Source: Saccharina japonica
Taxonomy: Eukaryota > Sar > Phaeophyceae > Laminariales > Laminariaceae
Length of the DNA: 64,000 bases
Assembly (NCBI GenBank): GCA_008828725.1
Contig: MEHQ01001933.1
Coordinates: 136,356-200,355 of the forward strand
Reading direction: 5' to 3'
The number at the start of each line of letters is the position of its first letter. The first letter of the stretch is position 1. Below are positions 55,651-64,000 of the stretch, in pieces. The position numbers and the translations under genes are program-made. The notes beneath the pieces are model-generated. The model was not told the origin of the DNA and made no database searches. It saw only the letters and a list, made by a program, of their open reading frames with translations.

Positions 55651-55734
55651 AAATTTTGCTAACTCACGCTCTCGCGCTTTCCGCTAGTTCAAGATATATA
55701 TTTTGCGAGAAAAAGTCCTCGTACGTACGAGCAT

Positions 55735-55815
55735 GCACTCGGGGGGGCTCGAACCCACGATCTTAGCTCAAACAGGGACGATATTCACCTGTCATTCCAC
55801 CGGGGACTGACTGTG
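55735..55815 (-). other. tRNA-like sequence
   Basis: The minus strand reads GTGGGTTCGAGCCCCCCCG (box B with good T-arm pairing) after CCCCGGTGGAATGACAGG (poor box A). A functional tRNA is not supported by the other arms. Confidence 0.4.
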
Positions 55816-56119
55816 GCTGCGCCCGTTATTCATACTTTAGTAGACGCCTACGAGTACGTAACGTAAAAATCCAACCATGAGTATAATATCCGTTTTTTCT
55901 TCTAGTAGGGCGGCCGAATAAGGATCCAAAGATATCCGCTTTTTTTAATCAGAGGTGCCCGAATGATACAAAGATACACGCAGATACGTAAGGTCCGCTT
56001 TTTTTATTCATGGGTGGCCGAGAAGGATACCCGGCGATTTCACAACGAAAGTACAGTAGTAGCCCAGTACCAAGAAAGGTTACAGCTGACTTACGAGTGG
56101 GATCGAAGTTGGTGTGCTG

Positions 56120-57890
56120 CACTACGTACTACTGGTGTGGAGTTATTATTGTGCCCTGCGGGGTCCAGACATGCAGCGCCCGAAAACAGCACTGTACTGG
56201 TAACTCAATTGTTTCCTCAAGCCTATCACAACCGTCGGCCTCACGTGATACTCAAATAAATAAATGCAGTGATGATGCTGGAAAGTTTTGCATTTCGTTT
56301 TTGGCGCTACTGAACTCCGTGCCACGCTCCAGAGCGACCTCGTTTCCTTTTTTGGCTACGTTGGGTGGACATCAGTAACATTACTACTACTGTAGTGCGG
56401 ACAAGATGTGAGCGCAAGCAAGCAAGCAGAAGTCGGTACGAGTTTGGAATACTGACTCATTTCTTAATCGTCTGGTCAGAAAAAAGTGGCAGTTGAACAA
56501 AATGGGGGTTATAGTATCTGATCATCGTTGTTTTCTCTATTAATAGTAATAATGTTGCAAAAGGGGCTGCGTACCCGTATTAATACCTGTGACGAGTCCG
56601 AATTTGTCGCAACTGCTGTGACTCTCGAGAAACGCGAAACTGATCTGGGAGCCTACCTCTCCGAGAGCAGTCAGGCCCATTCCGAGAAGAGCCGGCTCGA
56701 TTTCCTCGGTTTACGGGGTAAAAACTAACTTGACACGTAGCAAAACGAAAAAAAAACTCTGTTGGCAACCTCAGACAAAACGTTCCGCGTGAAAAAACGG
56801 CCGAAGGGGGTGCCGCGTACAGCATATTAGTCGGGTATTTGCACGACACATAACAACATACTGTTTAACACAATCTTTGTGCAGGACAGACCCTGCCTCA
56901 CCAAATAATTGGAGCGTCGGGGCTCACAATGAGAGGCTCTTGAGGTGTGTGGCGCACTTATACTTGTATAATCGCACCCAGTAGGTGCCTTTTTGTGGGC
57001 GTGTTTTGAGTCGCTAGCGTATAAATATTAGTACATTCTCCAAGAAGGGTACCGTTAGCCTAAACTAACGTCGACACCATTAACTATTAGGTAGTAGGGA
57101 AAACCGCACCACTCTCGACCAATCCCCCGGGTGATCATGACCTCGAAAAACCAAACTTAGGTAGGACACACAGCGTACAGCAGTGGCGAGAGGTGTTTAA
57201 CACGCAAAAAAAAAAAAAAACTACACTGGCTAATCGTACGTATTTATATAATACGTGTAAAAACAAAACTTTGGTGGCGCTGACAGCCAACTTCCCCCAC
57301 TCACGACGGCGACAACAGCAAAAAAAACACCCGTCCGTTGAAAACGGGTTTGTCACCGGTACATAGCGCGTCGTCCATAATATCGGTCCGATCACCCCAA
57401 CGTCACCCCAAAACGTGCAAAAAGCATTTTAGAGATGCCATATACTCGTACTCGTACTGGAACACAAAAAAAAATGGCGGCGCTGACAGCCCCCCCCTGA
57501 CAGCGGCGTCAACAACAACACTCGTTCGCTAACACCGGGTTCTCACCGGCGAGCGACGCGTCCATATCGGTTCGGTTGCCCAAATAATTACCCAAAAAGT
57601 GTAAAAAATAATCTCAGGTATACAACATAATCACACTGGGCTAATAACACTCATCGCTGACTGTTGGCTCACTCAGCGGTCATTATGGCGTACATTTAAG
57701 GAAAAACACAATCTGGGGTTCAATCCCCCCTCCCCCACCCTATCGTCATACGACTACGGCCATGCATGAAAATGAAGTACACCCCCCCCTCCCCCCCCCG
57801 CATCGTGCGTACTGGTATATCAAACAAAGCGCATACTTGCGCAATTCCCCAATCGATCACCACATACCAGATTAATCGATCAAAACGCAG
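56120..57890. other. Intergenic, no gene recognised
   Basis: 57230-57600 holds two related segments of about 210 bp (ACACTGGCTAATCG / GGCGCTGACAGCC / ACGACGGCG / CACCGG). A plus frame at 56528-56728 (CDESEFVATAVTLEKRETD) has protein-like composition but no recognised family. A family II C-run repeat relic lies at 57725-57790. Confidence 0.4.
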
Positions 57891-57894
57891 AACC

Positions 57895-58520
57895 TTCGCT
57901 GCTGCACATCCCGTCCTCCTTCTCCTGCTCTAGCTTTCTCCCAAAACGAACTGCAACCACGAATCGCGTACGTGGCAGTATCTCTCCGCTCCTCCTCCTC
58001 CTCCTGTTCTAGCTTTCTCACAAAGCGACACACCATCATTGTGAAACACGCAGCAGTATCTCTGCCCGTGCACATCTCCTCCTCCTCCTCCTGCTACGGC
58101 TTTCTCCCAAAAGGCCCCAACGTTTTGGTGCATCACGTAGCAGCATCTCTGCCCCGCATCTCGTCCTTCTCCTGCTCTAGCTAGCTCTCTGCCTAAACGA
58201 GCTCACAACCACGACGAATAATGTAGCGGTGTATCTGCCCGTGCGCATCCCACCCTCCTCCTGCTCTACATAGCTCCCGAGAACACCCACAACCCATGGT
58301 GTATCACGTTAGCCGTATCTCTGCCCCTCCACATCCCGTCCTTCTCATGCTCTACCTCCCAGCCAAAACAAACCCCCACAATCATGACGAATCACGTAGC
58401 AGTGTCTCTGCCCGTGCGTATCTTATCCTTCTCCTGCCCTACATAGCTCTCTTCCTAAACGACCCCACGAATCCACGATGAATCAAGAAATTGCATCTCT
58501 GCCTCTGCGCATCTCGTCCT
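57895..58520. repeat. 88-bp minisatellite overlapping the 3' end of the K+ channel gene
   Basis: About seven units sharing GCAGTATCTCTGCCCGTGCG, CATCTCCTCCTTCTCCTGC and CAACCACGACGAATCACGTA, with starts near 57975, 58050, 58141, 58225, 58315, 58402 and 58493. The rightmost unit overlaps the stop codon and the last 12 or so codons of the channel's final exon. Confidence 0.85.
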
Positions 58521-61500
58521 TCTTCTCGTCCTCCAGCTCTCCCAGCCGATCAACGATCACGTCCAAGCGACCGTTCAGCCGCTTAACCTCGTGCAGCAGA
58601 AGGTCCAGCTTCGCGTGTGACCCCCCGCCCCCCCTCTGCGGCGAAACCGTCCTCGACCCTTGCTCCGCCCCACCCCGCTCCTGTTGCGGCCCGAGCCCAC
58701 CGCCTTCGCGGCCCCCGGCGACGCTCTCAACCCCACGCAACGCAACCGCTCCGCCAGCGGCCTCCCGCGCCCCGTACCTCCGCTTTGCGCTCCGCCTCGC
58801 GGATGACACCCAAGCGTCGCTCGTCGGAGCCTCCGCCGCTTCCTCTTCAGCCTCAACTCCGCAGCCGAACGGGGACGGGAAGAGGTTCTTCGACCGCCCG
58901 CGAGCGCTATCCTCCACCCTTTCCCCCGCAGAGGATGTCGACCGACCGGCGAGGTGGTCCGCGGCGTAGGGCCCGGTTTGTCTTGGTCGCGCGCGCTCGA
59001 AGGGCTGCTGCACGGGAAATCCTCGGTCGTCGGGCGGGACACCGCCCTGTCCCCGTGGGAAGGAGCGCTGGGCGCGAGACGGCGAGGGTGTTGAGTGACG
59101 GGGGGGGGTTGACCCCCCCGGGTGTGTTGCGGGGCGCGCGGTGGGGACGGGGCTGTCCAGCTTCATGCGCTCCCACGAGTCCAAGTTCGGCGCTAGCAGA
59201 AACACCTGGAGGATCACCGTGCATGTTTTGACAGTCGGGGGGGGCGGGGGGGGGGTGTTGGGTGTTGCTTGTGCTGGTGAGTCGAACGTAAGTTATTTAG
59301 AACTGCACAAGCGTTTCGGGGGACGAAACACTTGGGAAGTTCAACCAGGAAACGAACATTGTAACCAGGAAAAAATAGATTTTGTTTAGACATGACACTT
59401 GGGGGGATCTATTTCTTGTTGTGTAGAACGTCATAATTTTTACGCGGATAGTAACGGGAAGATTCAAAGGGAATTTGGACAAACAAGCGGGGATGCTTCT
59501 TTCTTTCTTTCTTTCTTTCTTTCTGGGAACGGCATAGTTGTGTCCACACGTCTGTGCGCTCAAAACGCGTCCGTTATACCAGTTGCGCGTCTTCTTTCCG
59601 CCTCAACGGCATAATATCAGCACTCCTGCCGCTCGCTAGAGCAGAAATAAAACATACTAGGCACATTACATACCCCCGCATTTTGTTCGCGGCGGTTGGT
59701 GCCCCGGCATCTCGCTAATCCCCCGTTCACCCACGCTCCCACGTCGACCCTAAAAAATAGGCGTCGCGGCGCAGGATATACCGGATGCACGTCCACTCCC
59801 CCCAAAAATGTTATAAACTCCCAACACGTCCTCTCTTCACATTTATAGGCCAGCACCGTAATTTTCGCAAACACGGAAAGACGAAGGTCTGAAGGTCCAA
59901 TCGATGAATAACCGCACCCTGTGACACTTTTGGGGATCGTTTTGCAGTCGTTTCTGTCCGTGCGTGTATCCCCACCATCACACAAACCCCCACCCCCGAC
60001 GATTGCAGAAGAGGGCTGTGAAATCCTCATTACAAGAACGGTGGGAATGAGGAGCGTGGCAGATGCCCCTAACGGGTCAAGCTTCCAACTGCATTAAGCT
60101 AGTTCTTTATACTGTACATGCATGCATGTTGTGTTAGGAGCAGCTGTCACGGTCGTCATCCTCAGCGTTTTTGTAGTAACAGTGCTCAGTCTCAGCGATG
60201 ATATATATATACAATTCCCACTTTGAGCTAAAAACAACAACCCCAACACAACAACAACAGTTTTCTGCCCACGACCGTCACCATACATGTACCAAGGGGG
60301 CACAACTTTCTGCCCTATGCAGATCCTAAGTTTCTGCCCATAAGTAGACCACCACAGGACGTTATTGAGGGACCAAACTTTCTGCCCCAAGACCAGCACC
60401 ACACTTTCGTTAGAGGGGGCAAAGTTCCATCAGAGAGGCATAACCCCCCGCCCTGCATTAGTAGACCAGCGTCGTACGTTCTCGAGGAGCGGGGGCGTCA
60501 CCGTCTGCCCTATATATGCACATCAGCACCAGCACACCAGACCTTATCGAGGGGCGTAACGCTCTGCCCTATGAAGACCAGCACCATAAAATATCGGGGG
60601 GGGGGGGGGTGGGGGGGGGGATAGCGTTGTGCCCTTAACATAGATCAACACCTCTGGTAGTTTTATCAGGAGGGGGGGGGGGGGGGGCACAAGCTTTCGC
60701 CAATAAGGAAGATAGACTGCACTAGCACCATTACCTTGTCGAGGGGCATGACTTTCTGCTGCGGGGGGGGGCAGCAGTTCACGAACGTTGGCGCCTCTTC
60801 TTCGTCCTCCCTGGGGGGAGAGCGGTACCCCTCAGGCCTCCAGTTCCGGAGAAGGCCGAAGGGGAGAGCGTCGTACTCGCGAAGCATAAACCTCATCAAG
60901 CCCTACATGTTGTCGCGTGACATCAGGGGGGGGGGGCGGGTTCAGGGTGCGGTCGCGGCGGCGAGGGGAAGGTCAAGTGACAACAGCTTTGGCTTTGCAT
61001 CCCCGTTTTGGTGGCAGGTTCACTTAGGGGGAATTTCAGAGTTGGATGCAGTAATTTTTTCGGGGCTGAAGTCTTGTCGCGATAATAATGCAAGGCACGA
61101 ACCGTAGGAGGGATGGACGGGGGGGGGGGGGGGGGTGAGAATCTTCAGTGTGGTTCCGGATCTGAGTAACGACTATTAAATAGTAGGATGGGGAGATATA
61201 TGAAGGGCGGAGATAGTGAATGGGATTTAGAAAATGAATATAAACAAAACAAAACAAAAGCCGTGAATAGCTTCATTTTCCCTTATTACAGTAACAGAAT
61301 TGCACACATACTTCGGGGAGAAAGTAGTTGGACTACACGTGGGGTCGTAATAGCAGCACGGAAAGCCACGTCAGGGCCGCGCGGTACTAAAGCGCCTTGC
61401 GTTGTGCAATGTCTCCAAATCACAGCAATTGGCGACGTACTCCATCCAGCAGGCGTGACGACGTACTCCATCCAGCAGGCGTGACGTCCGTGTCGGAGTT

Positions 61501-63954
61501 GCTATGGAAAAGCGGAGGTGAAATTGCCCCTATATGTGGGGTCGGCCGTGAGCAGTGAGTGCTGCTTTTACGCCACACTTCTTTGGATCTCCAACGACCA
61601 GCTTAGGAATATGGGTTCCGGTTTGATTTTTTCCGCCGGCATATTGCGTATCGATAAGCGATGCACGTGGCGAATGAAACACAAGCACCGGACTACACGC
61701 ATGGCGCACGAGGGGAGACAGCCAACCCTTTTCGCCCTGCCACCGCCCCTGCTTGACCTCCCCTTCCTTCGTCACCAAACCCCCTTTCGTCTCGAAAGAG
61801 ATGCGTGGTCAATGGTCAAATGACTAAGGCGAGCAACAAATGAGTACGCCCCCGCTTTGCACACCTGAAAGTCAGGCCTGTCGCCACTGTGCATGGCCTC
61901 TGTGAAGAACTTCTTCGGCGGCGAAAGTTGCGCCAAAAAAGATGTCCCCCCCCCGCCCGCGCCTCCTCCTTCTGCACCACGGCCGCGACCACTTCCCCTT
62001 GTCCTTCTCGACGGCGCCGCGTAACCCTCGCTGTCCTCGTCGTCAGAAATATCAACGCCCGAATCGAAACCCGGGGCCCGGGGATCAAGGAGAGCCTCGA
62101 CGATCATGATGACGGCGGGGTTGTAGAACGCCTGGCACAAGAGCGTCTCCGGGAGGTTGTTGGGCACAACAGCGCCGGCCGCTACCCCCTTCGACACCGC
62201 CTGATTGCCCAAACCACCACCACCTCCGCCGCCGCCGCCGCCGCCGCCGGGCATATCGCCGCGGCTTCTCCCTGTCCACCGCTTTTTTACTACCACTCCC
62301 TCGCCCTCACCCCCTTGCTGCGCCGGCGCTATCGATGGTGACGGACGCTTGCCCACCGAGCGAAAGCTCTGGGGGCGGCCGTAGTTAGCTCCGGATCCGC
62401 GGCTTACCCCAATGTTAGCGGCAGACAAGGGCATGCCGACCAGCTGGGCGTGTCCTTTTGAGGTGTCGGCGGCTGGCGGTCCGTCCGAGTAGTGGTAGTG
62501 ATCCCCCTCCTCGGGGTGGGAGCTGCTTCTGCTGCTGCTGCGCAGGAGGTCGACGAGAATCTCGTAGTGGTTCCCGTAGGTCATGTCGTGGAGCTCGACG
62601 ATGGCGCGGACGTAGGGCCCCGCCGCCGCCGTAACCTGTTGTATGTCAAGCCAAGTCGGTTGTGGAGGGTGCGGTTTTGTGTGCCGCGTGTGCGTTGTGT
62701 ATGTGCGCGTGCGTGCGTGCAAGCGGGTAGGGAGGGGGGTGGGGGGGGGTGAGTACTCATTTGTTGCTTGCCTTGGTCGTTTGACCATTGACCACGCATC
62801 CCTTTCGAGACGGAGCCGGTAGGGAGGGGTGCCGTAGTAGTTAGCGGGGTGACGGAGGAGGAAAGTACAACGACCACGCCCAACCACTGTAACTTGTTTT
62901 TGGTTGTGAGTGCAAGTGTGTGCGTGTAAGTGCAAGTGTGGGCAGGGACGGGTGGCGGTATAGTGAGCGGGGCGGGTGGGGGGCGGGCGGGGAGAGAACG
63001 GTAACGACAACGAGCACGACGGATGACGACTACTGCTACTGCTCCTGCTGGTTAATTCGATAGAGGCGACGACCGCATGCCCACGAATGACGACAACTGC
63101 TACTGCTCCTGCTGGGTGATTCGATAGAGGCGATGACCGCATGCCGGTCGTCGGGTCCGAAAAGAGACAGCTGCCATTTTGGATCCACGAGGAAGCTGCC
63201 CCCCTCCGTACTCCCATCACTGTGATACTAATCCTCCGTCAGATGGATGAAACAGTAAAGCTTAAGCTCAACCCACTTCCTCGTAAGAACTCCACGCAAG
63301 AAGATTCGCCTCCTCTCGCCCGGGTAGGGCCCGCGCACGTGTGGCCGGCGTCTTATTCGGATATTCAGTGTGTCTGTTTGTTGCCCAATAAGGCGATGCC
63401 AAGGGCACATCACCGCGGCGCAGTGGTTTAGTTTGCTGCGCCAACTCTGCTATGGAGTTGGTTCGCTCTTTTGCCTCTCTCCTGAAACCCCAACATCGAC
63501 GCCCATCGCCTACCTACCTGTATGTCTGTCTGTCTATCTGTCTGCATGCCTGCCTGCCTGTCTGTCTGTCTGTCCATATGCCTGCCTGTCTACCTGTCTA
63601 TATGTCTGTCTGCCTGCCTGTTTGCCTGTCTGTCTGTCTAGCTGCCTGCCTGTCATCACCGCGGCACAGTGGCGCAGCAGTGTATACTCTGCCCCCCGCG
63701 CCGATTCTGCCACACAGGGCATCATCATCTGAGATTTTCAAATAATTCCTTCCGTTTGCTCGTCTCCCCCCCTGCCCATTTCCCTACGAACGTTTCCCAC
63801 TCGCCTCGACTAGATGACCGATGGTTTCCGCATCGGCGTCCGAGGCTTTCTGCCCCGGGAAGCTGTTGCCCGCCCTCACCACGATCATCCTCGCGCCCTT
63901 CGCCCCGGCCGCTCGAAGCGCTCGCCTGTTCGCGGGACCGACCACCAGGCTGAC
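58483..63954 (-). CDS. Slo/BK-type K+ channel, C-terminal RCK region, 5' part outside window
   Basis: Predicted cytosolic gating-ring part of a calcium-activated-type K+ channel in a membrane. Minus-strand exons: 63805-63954, 61865-62635, 60735-60902, 58483-59205 (TGA); all phase 0, about 603 residues. Exon a: VVGPANRRALRAAGAKGAR and DADAETIGHLVE, an RCK nucleotide-binding-like half. Exon b: PYVRAIVELHDMTYGNHYEI, a Ser/Gly-rich linker, LPETLLCQAFYNPAVIMIVE and an acidic SGVDISDDEDSEG. Exon c: LMRFMLREYDALPFGLLRNW and VNCCPPPQQKVMPLDK. Exon d: VFLLAPNLDSWERMK, a long disordered stretch and a coiled-coil-like end HAKLDLLLHEVKRLNGRLD. The order matches the second RCK domain of Slo channels. The pore and voltage-sensor exons must lie to the right. 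Intron a-b seems to use a GC donor (63804-63803). Calcium sensitivity is not demonstrated; a classical Slo calcium bowl was not recognised. Confidence 0.78.
60230..60770. repeat. Minisatellite resembling the exon c / intron junction of the channel gene
   Basis: About eight diverged units of 55-75 bp: GACCAGCACCA, C(G/T)TTATCGAGGGGC and ACTTTCTGCCC. The same order occurs at the end of exon c (CACCATTACCTTGTCGAGGGGC, then ATGACTTTCTGCTG). Two long G runs (60596-60620, 60671-60688) lie inside. Confidence 0.75.
61045..61260 (+). mobile_element. tRNA-headed SINE family copy with A-rich tail
   Basis: GGGCTGAAGTCTTGTCGCG, AATGCAAGGCACGAACCGTA, GGTTCCGGATCTGAGTAACG, GGAGATAGTGAATGGGATT, then AACAAAACAAAACAAAAG. 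In the channel gene intron between exons b and c, opposite to the gene. Confidence 0.7.
61785..61858 (-). repeat. C-run-terminated repeat, family I copy, just after exon b
   Basis: TCTCGAAAGAGATGCGTGG, TCAATGGTCAAATGACTAAG and GCGAGCAACAAATGAGTACG, then CCCCC. It lies six bases past the donor of channel exon b in transcript direction and is inverted relative to the copy at 62742-62816. Confidence 0.85.
62742..62816 (+). repeat. C-run-terminated repeat, family I copy, just before exon b
   Basis: GTACTCATTTGTTGCTTGCC, TTGGTCGTTTGACCATTGAC and CACGCATCCCTTTCGAGACG, preceded by a G run. In the intron upstream of channel exon b, about 110 bases from its acceptor. Confidence 0.87.
63520..63655. 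repeat. (CTGT/CTGC)n microsatellite
   Basis: CTGTCTGTCTGCCTGC units, flanked on both sides by related ATCACCGCGGC(G/A)CAGTGG segments (63410 and 63656). These look like a duplicated, tRNA-like or short-element head. In the intron between channel exons a and b. Confidence 0.9.
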
Positions 63955-64000
63955 CTAACGTAGAGGCGGTGAGGGGGAGGGAGGGGGGGGGGGGGGGGGC

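Overview
The window is nuclear DNA of a photosynthetic stramenopile, most probably a brown alga of the Ectocarpus type (inference). Three things point there. Genes are split into short GC-rich exons separated by introns of roughly 0.2-4.3 kb. One gene encodes a heterokont-style bipartite plastid presequence: a signal peptide whose predicted cleavage is followed by Phe, then a transit region and a thylakoid-transfer segment. The gene families also fit: an Arp1-type actin-related protein, a sulfotransferase, a Psb31/PsbQ-like lumenal protein, a CdsA-type CDP-diacylglycerol synthase and a Slo-like K+ channel. No prokaryotic operon, virus, CRISPR array or rRNA gene was seen.

Layout. 984-5574 (minus): the first four exons of ARP1 (centractin), the rest lying beyond the left edge; its first intron holds about 1.38 kb of nearly pure AAGGC repeat. 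7492-22386 (plus): nine phase-compatible exons of a sulfotransferase-like gene whose true ends are unresolved. 22387-33534: a gene-poor region of tandem arrays, MITEs and short interspersed repeats, including a three-deep nested insertion. 33535-38371 (minus): a complete five-exon gene for a 226-residue plastid lumen protein. 38372-46584: a TIR transposon with a MITE inside it, then about 3 kb of tandem units each containing a long inverted repeat. 46585-51367 (plus): the four 3' exons of a CdsA-type enzyme, followed by a decayed duplicate of its catalytic exon. 51368-58482: minisatellite and satellite-like DNA. 58483-63954 (minus): the last four exons of a Slo/BK-type channel, continuing off the right edge.

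The genes do not form one pathway. They cover the cytoskeleton (dynactin), sulfation, photosystem II, phospholipid synthesis and ion transport. The exon models rest on matching splice sites, compatible intron phases and family motifs read by eye; no alignment or transcript was available. The most notable non-coding signals are repeat families that recur across the window (a TA-target MITE, TTAA-target MITEs, a tRNA-headed SINE and a short element ending in a C run), tandem arrays lying directly against 3' splice sites, and arrays that look seeded from exon ends. I did not find evidence of a new multi-gene system.
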